Below are positions 8,672 to 17,732 of a stretch of 64,000 nucleotides of DNA, piece after piece. How positions within the stretch are numbered: position 1 is the stretch's first letter; each line of letters starts with the position of its first letter. The stretch covers positions 2,711,709-2,775,708 of the forward strand of contig NZ_LGUF01000007.1 in assembly GCF_001274725.1 (NCBI RefSeq), given 5' to 3'. The DNA is from Sporosarcina globispora (GTDB lineage: Bacteria; Bacillota; Bacilli; Bacillales; Cytobacillaceae). The notes beneath the pieces were generated by a model. That model had not been told where the DNA came from. It ran no database searches and was given only the letters and a program-made list of their open reading frames with translations. Made by a program: the position numbers and the translations under genes.

Positions 8672-10153
8672 ATGGAAGAAAGGGTACAGCTGGAAAAAAC
8701 GTTTAAGCCGCAATGGGTTTGGGCTATCGCGCTTGGATCTGCCATTGGCTGGGGAGCATTTATTCTGCCGGCTGAATGGATGGGGAAAGCAGGGCCAATA
8801 GGGGCAATAATCGGATTAACCATTGGTGCTTTGTTAATGATGGTGATTGCGGTCAGCTATGGGGTATTAATTGAGAGGTATCCGGTCTCAGGCGGTGAGT
8901 TTGCTTATGCGTATATAGGATTCGGAAGAAATCATGCCTTTATATGCGGATGGTTTTTGACTCTTGGATATATCTGTATTGTCGCCCTCAATGCTTCTGC
9001 TTTGGCATTGCTCGGAAAGTTTATGCTTCCCTCGCTGACAAACATTGGTTTGTTATATGAAATAGGGGGGTGGCAGGTTTATATGGGTGAAGTAGTAATT
9101 GCTACTGCGGCACTTTTAATCTTTGCTTATTTTAATATAAGAGGTGCTTCCATTTCTGGGCAGCTCCAATATATTTTTTGTATAATCCTCGTTGCCGGTG
9201 TGTTTCTGCTCACCATCAGCATGATTTTGAGTCCATCTTCAGATCTGTCAAATCTTCAGCCTTTTTTTAAACCCGAGATCCCTGCCCTTACTGGAATCAT
9301 CGCAATAATAGCAATTGCTCCATGGGCATATGTTGGTTTTGATAATATCCCACAGGCGGCTGAAGAGTTTAATTTTCCTCCCAAAAAGGCATTCAAGCTT
9401 ATTATTTATTCGTTAATTGTAGCTTGTATCTTATACTCCTTCATGATTATTGCAACAGCAGTGGCAATGCCATGGCAAAACCTTGTTGCCGGTAAGCCGA
9501 TTTGGGGAACTGGTGACGTCATCTCTGATACTTTGGGTGCTATCGGAGTGCTTCTTCTCGCAATCTCCCTTTGTATGGGTGTGTTCACAGGGCTTAATGG
9601 ATTCTATGTATCTTCCAGCCGTTTATTGTTTGCGATGGGGAGAGCTAAAGTAGTTCCTAAGGCATTTGCCAGACTTCACCCAAAGCATGGTACCCCTTAT
9701 GTAGGGGTTCTGTTCACATGTGTTCTGTGCTTGTTTGCTCCGTGGTTTGGCCGGCCTGTCCTCTTATGGATTGTTGACATGTCAGCAACAGGAGTAACGA
9801 TTGCCTATTTTTACACTTGCTACACTGCTTATAAGCTTTTCAGCTGGAAAGATACAGCCGATGGAAAAATTGTCTCACCAGGCAAAAAGCTCGTTGCGCT
9901 GATAGGAGCGCTTAGCGGACTTTCATTTCTTGGGCTTCTGCTGATTCCTGGGTCTCCATCATCACTTGGTGCACCTTCACTGATCGCCTTAATTGTTTGG
10001 TCAGTTTTAGGGTTAGCTTTTTATCTTTATAAAAGAAACGAATACAATCAAATACCTAAAAGTACACTTGATTATTATATTTTAGGTAAAACAGAAACAA
10101 ATGAGACGGAAGATAAGGCTGATAGTCAAGTTACTATTAAAATAGATGCTTAA
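8672..10153 (+). CDS. APC-family amino acid/amine permease
   Basis: 493-residue membrane protein with about 12 transmembrane segments. The first helix carries WAIALGSAIGWGAFILP, the APC-type substrate-binding break, followed by PIGAIIGLTIGALLMM and ERYPVSGGEFAYAY. It probably imports an amino acid or a related amine by proton coupling. GGAGGGG lies about 7 bases before the ATG. It is the last gene of the sulfonate block. The 52-bp repeat array lies behind it with no terminator in between, so the array may form part of its 3' UTR. Its substrate is not evident. Alanine or taurine-like zwitterions would suit the neighbours. Confidence 0.85.
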   Translation: MEERVQLEKTFKPQWVWAIALGSAIGWGAFILPAEWMGKAGPIGAIIGLTIGALLMMVIAVSYGVLIERYPVSGGEFAYAYIGFGRNHAFICGWFLTLGYICIVALNASALALLGKFMLPSLTNIGLLYEIGGWQVYMGEVVIATAALLIFAYFNIRGASISGQLQYIFCIILVAGVFLLTISMILSPSSDLSNLQPFFKPEIPALTGIIAIIAIAPWAYVGFDNIPQAAEEFNFPPKKAFKLIIYSLIVACILYSFMIIATAVAMPWQNLVAGKPIWGTGDVISDTLGAIGVLLLAISLCMGVFTGLNGFYVSSSRLLFAMGRAKVVPKAFARLHPKHGTPYVGVLFTCVLCLFAPWFGRPVLLWIVDMSATGVTIAYFYTCYTAYKLFSWKDTADGKIVSPGKKLVALIGALSGLSFLGLLLIPGSPSSLGAPSLIALIVWSVLGLAFYLYKRNEYNQIPKSTLDYYILGKTETNETEDKADSQVTIKIDA

Positions 10154-10304
10154 TAGCCTAGAGTCAGCTGTTAAGCAGTTTCGAAAACACGGGGAAACAT
10201 AAAGCATTTATGAAACTACAATAAATTAACCTATCGAACTATCAGGGAACCAGGAATTGTCAATACAAAGTCAGTAAAGATTGAGGGGGGCATAATAGAA
10301 AGTT

Positions 10305-10867
10305 GATTCGGACAGGGTGAAGGAGAAAAAGCGGAAAGCAGTACGAATACGAGCCTGATTCGGACAGGAAGAAGGAGAAAAAGCGGAAAACAGTCCGAAA
10401 ATGGGCCTGATTCGGACAGGGAGAAGGAGAAAAAGCGGAAAACAGTCCGAATACGAGCCTGATTCGGACAGGGAGAAGGAGAAAAAGCGGAAAACAGTCC
10501 GAATACGACCTGATTCGGACAGGAAGAAGGAGAAAAAGCGGAAAACAATCCGAATACGGGCCTGATTCGGACAGGAAGAAGGAGAAAAAGCGGAAAACAG
10601 TCCGAAAACGAGCCTGATTCGGACAGGAAGAAGGAGAAAAAGCGAAAAGCAGTCCGAAAACGAGCCTGATTCGGACAGAGTGAAGGAGAAAAAGCGGAAA
10701 GCAGTCCGAAAACGGGCCTGATTCGGACAGAGTGAAGGAGAAAAAGCGGAAAGCAGTCCGAAAACGAGCCCGATTCGGACAGGGAGAAGGAGAAAAAGCG
10801 AAAAACAGTCCGAATACGGGCCTGATTCGGACAGGAAGAAGGAGAAAAAGCGGAAAGCAGTCCGATT
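10305..10867. repeat. Tandem array 1: 11 units of a 52-bp repeat
   Basis: The core GATTCGGACAG begins at 10305, 10357, 10409, 10461, 10512, 10564, 10616, 10668, 10720, 10772 and 10824. Nine of the ten intervals are exactly 52 bp and one is 51. Each unit has the core, a purine-rich middle with GGAGAAAAAGCGGAAAAC, then GTCCGAAT. GTCCGAAT of one unit and ATTCGGAC of the next form an 8-bp inverted repeat over a 9-nt spacer. The complementary strand has no stop in any frame, so long proline/serine/phenylalanine-rich reading frames appear there. These are a by-product of the repeat, not genes. The array stretches between the permease stop and the terminator at 10894. The rest of 10154-11004 holds nothing else that I recognise. 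Confidence 0.95.
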
Positions 10868-10893
10868 CATATCAATATAATAAGCATGATTAT

Positions 10894-10924
10894 AGCCCCA
10901 TTCATAGTGTGATTGGGGCTTTTT
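10894..10924 (+). terminator. Terminator at the end of repeat array 1
   Basis: AGCCCCA (10894-10900) pairs with TGGGGCT (10914-10920), followed by TTTT. It would end transcripts that run from the permease gene through the array. Confidence 0.65.
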
Positions 10925-11004
10925 GATATATTAGATTCTTCTCAAAACTGAACTCCGATTCTTCAGCACTGATTTTTTCTTTGACTTATTACTCTGCTTT
11001 ATCC

Positions 11005-11892
11005 TCATTGTCTTGATGATATAAATTCCATCAGCTTCCTGCTTGTATGTTTCAGTGCTTCTTCATGATAGATCATGTAAAAATCCCTCTGCATTGTAAT
11101 TCCTTCTAAATTTAATTGTTTTAAAGTCCCAATCCGAAGTTCTTTTTTTACAGCAGACTTTGAGATGATGGAAATACCTAATCCCGCTTCTACGCAGGAT
11201 TTAATGGCTTCGGTGTGTTTCAGTTCCATAATGACATTCAATTTGGATGGATCTACATGACATTTTCTAAAGGAATCCTCCATCACTTGCCTTGTTCCTG
11301 AGCCTTTTTCCCGGATAATAATAGGAACTTTCAGCAGCTCCTCAATGGTTATATTGTTCGTCTTGATGAATTTATTTTCGGGAGAGGCTATGATGATCAA
11401 TTCATCTTTGGCAAAAGGAACTTGTTTCAAGGCTGGATAGGAGAGCATGGATTCAATGAACCCTAAATTGATTTCATGATTTAACAGCTTCTCAACGATC
11501 TGCCCGGAGTTGTATACATTTAAATGCAAGCTGACTTTTGGATAGAGGTTCGAAAAGTCGGATAATAAAAAGGGGAGGACATGCTCCCCGATTGTTAAGC
11601 TGGCTCCAACCTTTAAATCCCCATGTACACTTCCCTTTAATTCTTCTAGTTCATTTTCAGTTTCATTCATTAAAGCTATCAGCTTTTTGACTTTATGATA
11701 GAGTATTTCGCCTGCAGGAGTCAGCGAGATTTTTTTTGTTGTCCGTTCAAACAGCTGACAATCCCACTGTTCTTCGAGCTGTTTTATTTGCAGGCTGACA
11801 CTTGATTGAGAGAGGTGAAGATCCTTAGCAGTCTGGGAAAAGCTTTTATTATTAGCGGTGACATAAAATACTTTCAAATAGTCGAGGTTCAT
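11005..11892 (-). CDS. LysR-type regulator (CysL/YeiE-like)
   Basis: 295 residues: an N-terminal winged helix-turn-helix (residues about 1-60, SFSQTAKDLHLSQSSVSLQIKQLE) and a periplasmic-binding-protein-like effector domain with IIREKGSGTRQVMED. In the family the nearest described relatives are CysL of Bacillus (sulfite reductase control) and YeiE of enterics, which is paired with yeiH. GAAGGAGAA precedes the ATG. It lies 59 bp downstream of the YeiH-like gene on the same strand, so the conserved YeiE/YeiH pairing is present here in co-directional form. A sulfite- or sulfur-responsive role is plausible but not proven. Confidence 0.85.
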   Translation of the reverse strand: MNLDYLKVFYVTANNKSFSQTAKDLHLSQSSVSLQIKQLEEQWDCQLFERTTKKISLTPAGEILYHKVKKLIALMNETENELEELKGSVHGDLKVGASLTIGEHVLPFLLSDFSNLYPKVSLHLNVYNSGQIVEKLLNHEINLGFIESMLSYPALKQVPFAKDELIIIASPENKFIKTNNITIEELLKVPIIIREKGSGTRQVMEDSFRKCHVDPSKLNVIMELKHTEAIKSCVEAGLGISIISKSAVKKELRIGTLKQLNLEGITMQRDFYMIYHEEALKHTSRKLMEFISSRQ

Positions 11893-11951
11893 AGGTATTC
11901 TCCTTCAATCATGTAACTTCCCTCTATCTATTGTAATCGATTAGGGGACTT

Positions 11952-12995
11952 TTAAAAAATTTTATATAGCAATAGCAGCAGAGGGGTTATGGCAAGAAGA
12001 CCTAGAAAGCCTACTATGGCAACAGCCACTGGTTTATAGCCTACCTTCACAAAGTCTTTCCATTTAATATTAAGCCCAAGTCCTGCCATTCCCATTGCGA
12101 GGAGGTAGGTGCTCAGTAATAAAAAGATGCTGATGATACTTCCGGGAATGGAGAAAATAGTATTGATCAGGCTGGTAAGAAGAAATCCAAAAATAAACCA
12201 TGGGATCGGAAGCTTCCCTATATTCCGGTTTTTGCCGCTGTTTTTTCTGCTGTAAACAAAACTAATGATAAGGGCAACTGGTATCAGCAGGAGGACTCTT
12301 CCAAGTTTCACTAAAATGGCAGAGTCACTGCTGACTTCTCCGCCCGGAACACCCGCTGCCACAACATGGGCAATTTCATGTAAGGTGGCACCTGCTAATA
12401 CACCATATTCCTGCTCACTTATAGGCAAAATGGGAAATAAAACAATATATAAAATGGCCCCAACGGTTCCTAAAACGGCTATGCATGATACAGCAACAGC
12501 GGTTTGCTCTTCCTTGCTTTTAACAATAGGCGCTATCGCTATAATGGCTGCCGCACCACAAATGGCAGTGCCTGCAGCCAGTAAGACTGACAATTTCTTA
12601 TTGATTTTGAACACTTTACCCAATAGCAGGATAAAACTCATAGTAAAGACGATGACCACCACATCGATGATCATAATAGATAACCCTGCTGATATAATTT
12701 CCTGCAAATTTAGCCTAAAGCCCAGTAAAATAATCCCTGCACGAAGCAATACCTTGCTTGAGAACTGTACACCTGAATGAGCGTCCGCAGGTACAGAAAG
12801 CGTATTTCCCCAGATGCCCCCCAGCAGAATGGAAAGGATCATGATGCCGAGAATAGAGAAAAAGGGAAGATTGGCTATTTGGCCAGCCAAAACCGCGAGG
12901 AAAATGGTCAGAAATAATCCTTTCGCAAACCCGAGGGCCTTTTGCTTTTTTTTTGGCTCTTCTACAATATATTCTTGAATTTTTTGAGCTTCCAT
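11952..12995 (-). CDS. YeiH-family putative sulfate/sulfite exporter
   Basis: 347-residue membrane protein of the UPF0324/YeiH family (PF03601), about 10 transmembrane segments. Conserved stretches are AAGTAICGAAAIIAIAPIV and GATLHEIAHVVAAG, where the His pair probably lies in the pore. AAAGGGGAAC is a good ribosome site. As I recall, a member of this family (SuyZ in Paracoccus) was proposed as the sulfate exporter in sulfonate dissimilation. With tpa-xsc about 8 kb away, which produces sulfite, and a CysL/YeiE-like regulator behind it, export of sulfite or sulfate is a reasonable inference. Confidence 0.78.
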   Translation of the reverse strand: MEAQKIQEYIVEEPKKKQKALGFAKGLFLTIFLAVLAGQIANLPFFSILGIMILSILLGGIWGNTLSVPADAHSGVQFSSKVLLRAGIILLGFRLNLQEIISAGLSIMIIDVVVIVFTMSFILLLGKVFKINKKLSVLLAAGTAICGAAAIIAIAPIVKSKEEQTAVAVSCIAVLGTVGAILYIVLFPILPISEQEYGVLAGATLHEIAHVVAAGVPGGEVSSDSAILVKLGRVLLLIPVALIISFVYSRKNSGKNRNIGKLPIPWFIFGFLLTSLINTIFSIPGSIISIFLLLSTYLLAMGMAGLGLNIKWKDFVKVGYKPVAVAIVGFLGLLAITPLLLLLYKIF

Positions 12996-13122
12996 AGGAA
13001 GTTCCCCTTTCGTTCATTTGATACTTTAACCGTATCATAGGATAGGAGAACTGCTTCACCGATTGTTTAATAAGGCTTATTGGATTTCTTAATGATTCAA
13101 AAATGTATGGCTGCTATAATGC

Positions 13123-14052
13123 TTAAGCCCCTTTTTGATGCAGGATAATGCCTTCTTCTTCTTTTTCTTTCATTGATAAAAATAGGACTCCTGCAATGAT
13201 GAATACACCGCCAAGCAATTGATAGCTTCCAAAGGTTTCCTTTAGCCACAGGAAGGAAATAAAAGCTGCTACCAGCGGTTCTATACTGGATAAAAGACTG
13301 GTTTCTGTGGGTGAAAGATACTTCAAACTCCCTATATATAACAAAAAGGAGAAGGTGCTGATCACAATAATGCCAATTAACATAGAAAATGTACCAATAC
13401 TTAAGGCTCCTGCCATGCGGGTAAAGCTGAATGAAGGAGTCAGCATATATAGGACGATTCCGCCAATGAGCATTCCCCAGCCAATTATCGTCATCGTGCC
13501 CCAGGTCTTAATGAGAGAAACAGGCTGCAATGTATAGAAGGCAAACCCCAGAGCTGTTAGAAACCCGATGACTAAAGCCTTATCTGATAAGAGAATTTGT
13601 TCCACAGATCCATTTGTAATAAGCAGAAAGATCCCTGATAAAGCGATGATAATGGCCAGTAAATGTATCTTCGATGGCCATCTTCTGGACTCAAATGCCA
13701 CATAAATCGTGATCAGCACCGGACCAGCGAATTGAAATAGTGTTGCCGTTACTGCATTGCTCACCTGGATGGTTTCAATAAATGCATATTGCCCTCCAAG
13801 CATCCCCAAAACTGCAAAAAGAAGAAGCTGTATCCAATGGCGAGGATATTTCCAAATCGCAAATACATTTTCTTTCCTGCATAATAAAAAAATTAGAGTG
13901 AATAGGCCTGCTGCGATCAATCTGACAACCAAATAATCACTTGATGATAAATGGGTTTCCTGGAAGAACCACTGCAGCATTGGTCCAGATAAGCCCCATA
14001 AAGAAGCTCCGCTTATGATCATGGCCAGTCCCAGCCTGCGTGAATTGCTCAT
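13123..14052 (-). CDS. EamA/DMT-family transporter
   Basis: 309 residues with ten hydrophobic helices arranged as two EamA repeats (GASLWGLSGPMLQWFF at the first, ETSLLSSIEPLVAAFISFLWLKE at the end of the second). The family exports amino acids and other metabolites. AAGGAGAA precedes the ATG. It is divergent from a MocR-type regulator across 109 bp, a common arrangement in Bacillus (regulator plus DMT exporter), so it is the probable target of that regulator. Substrate unknown. Confidence 0.85.
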   Translation of the reverse strand: MSNSRRLGLAMIISGASLWGLSGPMLQWFFQETHLSSSDYLVVRLIAAGLFTLIFLLCRKENVFAIWKYPRHWIQLLLFAVLGMLGGQYAFIETIQVSNAVTATLFQFAGPVLITIYVAFESRRWPSKIHLLAIIIALSGIFLLITNGSVEQILLSDKALVIGFLTALGFAFYTLQPVSLIKTWGTMTIIGWGMLIGGIVLYMLTPSFSFTRMAGALSIGTFSMLIGIIVISTFSFLLYIGSLKYLSPTETSLLSSIEPLVAAFISFLWLKETFGSYQLLGGVFIIAGVLFLSMKEKEEEGIILHQKGA

Positions 14053-14161
14053 GTTGTATTTCTCCTTACTGATATTGTTAATTCGTTATCATCATGTATT
14101 ATAAATAATAACTGGTATTGTAAGAAGGGTCAGATTTTTAATATTTGAGGGGGTCAGATTG

Positions 14162-15562
14162 ATGTCTGAACTAACGCCAAATCTGGATTATACAAGCAAT
14201 GAACCACTTTATGTTCAATTATATAAATATATTAAAAGCGAAATTAAATCAGGCAATCTGGCGGTAATGGCAAAGCTGCCTTCCAAACGAAAGTTTGCCG
14301 AATACCTTAAAGTCAGCGAGAACACAATAGAATCAGCTTATGAACAGCTTATTGCTGAAGGTTACATCGAATCGAAAGCACGCAAAGGATATTTCGTGTG
14401 TGAAGTGGAACAGTATCATTTTGCTTCAAGTATGGAAGCGCCTTCCGCAGAAGAAAAACAGCATATAGAGGGTAAGTACAATTATCATTTTACCCATTCA
14501 GGTGTGGATATTAGGACCTTTCCATTTTCAGTGTTCCGGAGGTTAACAAATCAAGTAATGAATATGGATAATGGTGAGGTATTAATGCTTGGCCACCCAC
14601 AGGGAGAGTTTGATTTGCGGAAAGAGATTGCGGGGTATTTATATAAATCAAGGGGTGTAAATTGTTCTCCCAGCCAAATCATTCTTGGTTCAGGAACCCA
14701 ATATTCAATGAAGCTTTTACTGCAGCTGCTGGATGGAAGTATTTTTGCTGTTGAAGATCCGGGCTATCACCGCAAACTGGTCATCTTTGAAAAAGGGTTG
14801 GAAAATGTTAGGGAGATCCCTCTTGATAAAGATGGACTTATTTTATCAAAGCTGAAGAAATCGAGTGCAAACATTGTTTTTGTCACTCCATCGCACCAAT
14901 TTCCATGCGGTATGATTATGCCAATTGCCAGAAGAATGCAGCTGTTAAAGTGGGCAAAGGAAAAACCTGGCCGTTATATCATTGAAGATGATTATGACAG
15001 TGAATTCCGATACACGGGTATGCCTATACCCGCCCTGCAGGGATTGGATAAGGATGAAAAAGTAATTTATATGGGCACTTTCTCGAAAGCTTTGCTTCCA
15101 TCTTTGAGGATTAGTTATATGGTCCTTCCAAGACCATTGCTGGAGATTTATCAGGAAGATTATTTCTTTTATGCCCAAACTGTTTCCCGGACAGATCAGG
15201 AGGTATTAAGAAGGTTTCTGCAAGATGGCTATTGGGAAAAACATATCCATAAAATGAGACTGGTATATCGAAAGAAAAGAGATAGCCTAATTGCCGCCAT
15301 ATCGAGTCATTTCCCGCGAGGTGCGGAAGTTATCGGACAGGATTCAGGGTTGCACATTCTGCTGCGGCCAAATAATGATATGAGTGAACAGGAACTGATT
15401 GCAAAAGCCTCAGAGGCAGGAATAAAAATTTACCCTGTATCTCAATTTGGGAAAAATGATGGTCATACTGTATTGCTTGGCTTCGCCTTAATTTCTGAAG
15501 AAGATTTATCAAAAGCAATACGGATATTAGCCAGGTCATGGAATGAAATGAATACCTTGTAA
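14162..15562 (+). CDS. MocR/GabR-type regulator (GntR HTH fused to aminotransferase-like domain)
   Basis: 466 residues: a GntR winged helix at 20-90 (PSKRKFAEYLKVSENTIESAYEQL) and a class-I aminotransferase fold with the PLP lysine in GTFSKALLPSLRISYMVLP and the Asp/Tyr of IIEDDYDSEF. Such proteins sense an amine or PLP adduct. ATG 14162 is chosen over the adjacent TTG 14159 because GAGGGGG (14147-14153) is 8 bases away. It is divergent from the EamA transporter. TauR, the known taurine regulator, belongs to this family, so a sulfonate link cannot be excluded, but control of the EamA gene is the simpler reading. Confidence 0.88.
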   Translation: MSELTPNLDYTSNEPLYVQLYKYIKSEIKSGNLAVMAKLPSKRKFAEYLKVSENTIESAYEQLIAEGYIESKARKGYFVCEVEQYHFASSMEAPSAEEKQHIEGKYNYHFTHSGVDIRTFPFSVFRRLTNQVMNMDNGEVLMLGHPQGEFDLRKEIAGYLYKSRGVNCSPSQIILGSGTQYSMKLLLQLLDGSIFAVEDPGYHRKLVIFEKGLENVREIPLDKDGLILSKLKKSSANIVFVTPSHQFPCGMIMPIARRMQLLKWAKEKPGRYIIEDDYDSEFRYTGMPIPALQGLDKDEKVIYMGTFSKALLPSLRISYMVLPRPLLEIYQEDYFFYAQTVSRTDQEVLRRFLQDGYWEKHIHKMRLVYRKKRDSLIAAISSHFPRGAEVIGQDSGLHILLRPNNDMSEQELIAKASEAGIKIYPVSQFGKNDGHTVLLGFALISEEDLSKAIRILARSWNEMNTL

Positions 15563-15788
15563 ACCCTGGAAAAGTGCTGTCAGAGCAAGCTTAGCTTAAC
15601 CAGAACGGTGCGCTTTATGGAGAACACATCAAGATTTCCAAAGCAGTCCTTATTACTCATTTTACCAAGCAACGCGAACTGTTTGTCCATTCACTGCGTT
15701 TCCATTTATAACAGGCTTTAGCCTGAAAAATTAGAAGGAGGTTTGATGAATCATAATAGAGGGAATGAAATGGGCGAGGAGGGATCAT

Positions 15789-16232
15789 ATGAAAAAAATA
15801 CTTGCATTTATATCCATATTGGTGATCGTTATGATGTCAGCTGGCTGCAGTTCCAATGGAGAGAATGAGAAGGAGAAAAATACAAACAGCGAGGAAGCAA
15901 ACAACTCAGACGGACAGATGGCTGAAGAGCTTTTAAATGGCAGTGATGAGGTAATGGCGGTTCTGGATGATTTACAAGCTAATTTGGAAAATAAGGCGGA
16001 AAACTCGGAACTGATACAAAAAACGGGCAAAGACCTTGAGGAAAACTGGGATGAGATTGAGAAGAAAGTGGAAGAGAATTTTCCCGAAGACTACGAAAGT
16101 ATTGAAGAGAGCTTATATCCACTAATTAGTGAATCTCAAAAAGATCAGGGTGACTCAGCAAAAATGAAGGAACTGGTTATCCAAACAAAGGAAAAATTAG
16201 AGTCATTTAATGAGAAATTAGCTAAAGAATAA
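15789..16232 (+). CDS. Small acidic lipoprotein, unknown function
   Basis: 147 residues. A signal peptide with lipobox MSAGC (Cys20) is followed by a charged Asn/Glu/Lys linker and a helical, highly acidic domain with coiled-coil character (ENWDEIEKKVEENFPEDYE). It would be anchored on the outer face of the membrane. I start it at ATG 15789 because AGGAGG (15776-15782) is ideally spaced; an upstream ATG at 15765 lacks a site. Not recognised as a known family. It is monocistronic, ending at a bidirectional terminator. Confidence 0.75.
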   Translation: MKKILAFISILVIVMMSAGCSSNGENEKEKNTNSEEANNSDGQMAEELLNGSDEVMAVLDDLQANLENKAENSELIQKTGKDLEENWDEIEKKVEENFPEDYESIEESLYPLISESQKDQGDSAKMKELVIQTKEKLESFNEKLAKE

Positions 16233-16238
16233 TGAGTT

Positions 16239-16270
16239 TAAACCTGCCCTAAATACATTGGGCAGGTTTA
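16239..16270. terminator. Bidirectional terminator between lipoprotein and anti-sigma gene
   Basis: A perfect 11-bp stem, 16239-16249 with 16260-16270, and a 10-nt loop, with A/T-rich tails on both sides, between two converging genes. Confidence 0.8.
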
Positions 16271-16280
16271 TTTCAGCATG

Positions 16281-17030
16281 TTAGGTCCCCAGCACTTTTT
16301 GCCCTTGCGGCTGAGTGTTAAATGGATTAGGTTCTAATGTAATCCCAATATCTTCAAACGAATATTCTGGAGGCAGGCGGTAGGTGATAAGTCCGCTCCC
16401 GTTCTGATCAGGTATCAAAGTGCCAGCACTTTGCCGGTTTCCGTTTTTTAACAGCCATACTTGGTAAACCTCATTACCCTTTGTAATAGGCATATTATTC
16501 AAAGCAATGACAAGATTTGTTTCCGTACCTTCCTGAAGAAGGTATGCGCTGCCGGTAGCAGAAGCAGCAAAACTTTCCCCTGTTAAGGAATAAGTCGTAA
16601 CAATTTGTGTCGGATCAGCAGCATTATTCTCTAATGCCTTAATCGTATCTTTCAAGTGAAGGCTGTTCCAATAAAACCCAATTAAACAAATAATTAAAAT
16701 AGCTGTTACAGCAGTGGATATGGGTGAAAAATGCTTTTTGGCAACGGATAAAATTCGTTCTTTAAAGCTCATTGGTTCGGCTTCTTTTTTCTCTTCGTGT
16801 TTAAGAAATTTATTTTCTTCAAAGACAAAATCCATCACTTGTGACTTCAATGATTCCGGTACTTCTGTTTCTTCTACATCATAAGAAAGCATTTGCCATG
16901 TTTCTTGTATAGATTTCAGTTCCTGCTGGCATTTAGCGCATTTTAGCAGATGGTCTTCAAACTGTTTTTTATCTTGGTTTGTAAGTTCATTTATAATAAA
17001 TAAAGATAGATTATCACATTTATTCTCCAT
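16281..17030 (-). CDS. Anti-sigma factor, RskA/RsiW-like
   Basis: 249 residues: an N-terminal zinc-binding anti-sigma domain with HLLKCAKC (H-x3-C-x2-C) near residues 30-38, a linker, one transmembrane helix near residue 110 (ISTAVTAILIICLIGFYW), and an extracytoplasmic RskA-like beta domain with GNEVYQVWLLKNG and ITLEPNP. It would hold the ECF sigma factor at the membrane. I use ATG 17030 because AGGAGG lies 8 bases before it. The start overlaps the last codons of the sigma gene by 11 nt, so the two are translationally coupled. Confidence 0.88.
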   Translation of the reverse strand: MENKCDNLSLFIINELTNQDKKQFEDHLLKCAKCQQELKSIQETWQMLSYDVEETEVPESLKSQVMDFVFEENKFLKHEEKKEAEPMSFKERILSVAKKHFSPISTAVTAILIICLIGFYWNSLHLKDTIKALENNAADPTQIVTTYSLTGESFAASATGSAYLLQEGTETNLVIALNNMPITKGNEVYQVWLLKNGNRQSAGTLIPDQNGSGLITYRLPPEYSFEDIGITLEPNPFNTQPQGQKVLGT

Positions 17031-17604
17031 GCCGAACACCTCCTATTTTCCCGTTGAAATTATTCCGAAGCTTTTTTAAGGCTTGATGCAGGCGGCTTTT
17101 AATCGTACCCAGCGGCTTTTGTTCAAGTTCTGCAATTTCACTTAAGGAGTAGCCTTCCCAGTATAATAAGTTGATAAGGCGCTGCTGTGGTTCAGAGAGT
17201 TGTCGTTTTGCTTCTTGAATCTGCTGTTTTAGCAGATTTCTTGTAACTTGCTGCTCGACATCTTCAGATTGAAGACCTTGCATTTGCTGCCATTCTTCAA
17301 GCTCCAATTGGACCGTTCCTTTATATTTTTGTTCTTTACGGATGAGATCTATGGAAATGTTTCGAGTTATGGTGAGAAGCCAGTTCACAAACTGTCCCTG
17401 TGATGCATTATAGGTGCGTTTTGTCGTCCAAAGCCGAAGGAATACCTGCTGAACAATTTCTTTCGTTTTTTCAGTATCTCCCTTGGTTATTTTTATGGAG
17501 AAGCTGTAAATAAGTTTTACATATCGGTCATACAGCTCTTCAAGTGCTGGCCGATGATTTTGAACAATTAATTCTATTAGTTCTTCATCTGACTTAGACT
17601 TCAT
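17020..17604 (-). CDS. ECF-type RNA polymerase sigma factor
   Basis: 194 residues with region 2 (RPALEELYDRYVKLIYSFS to VFLRLWTTKRTYNASQGQF, including the LLTITRNISIDLIRK segment) and region 4 helix-turn-helix (LINLLYWEGYSLSEIAELEQKPLGTIKSRLHQALKKL). The usual size and layout of the SigK/RskA type of ECF factors. It is coupled to its anti-sigma gene, and the pair is probably responsive to cell-envelope or redox stress. The neighbouring COG4315-type lipoprotein gene is a likely regulon member. Confidence 0.92.
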   Translation of the reverse strand: MKSKSDEELIELIVQNHRPALEELYDRYVKLIYSFSIKITKGDTEKTKEIVQQVFLRLWTTKRTYNASQGQFVNWLLTITRNISIDLIRKEQKYKGTVQLELEEWQQMQGLQSEDVEQQVTRNLLKQQIQEAKRQLSEPQQRLINLLYWEGYSLSEIAELEQKPLGTIKSRLHQALKKLRNNFNGKIGGVRHGE

Positions 17605-17690
17605 TGACGGAAATCTCTCCCTTGTTAAACGATATTATTTAGTATAGATCTTAACATAGATTTGCGGAAAAATTTTGATAGGAGAGAAAA

Positions 17691-17720
17691 AAGAACTGCC
17701 GATAAACCAGGCAGTTCCTT
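17691..17720 (-). terminator. Terminator of the COG4315 lipoprotein gene
   Basis: GGAACTGCC/GGCAGTTC stem (17693-17700 with 17710-17717) followed, on the minus strand, by a run of six T. It separates the lipoprotein transcript from the sigma operon. Confidence 0.7.
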
Positions 17721-17732
17721 CAGTAGCATGCA

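Noticed and set aside
10231..10870. Minus-strand frames over array 1 (FRFFSFSLSESG-like repeats)
   Set aside because: Same reason as for array 2: a consequence of tandem repeats, no start signals.
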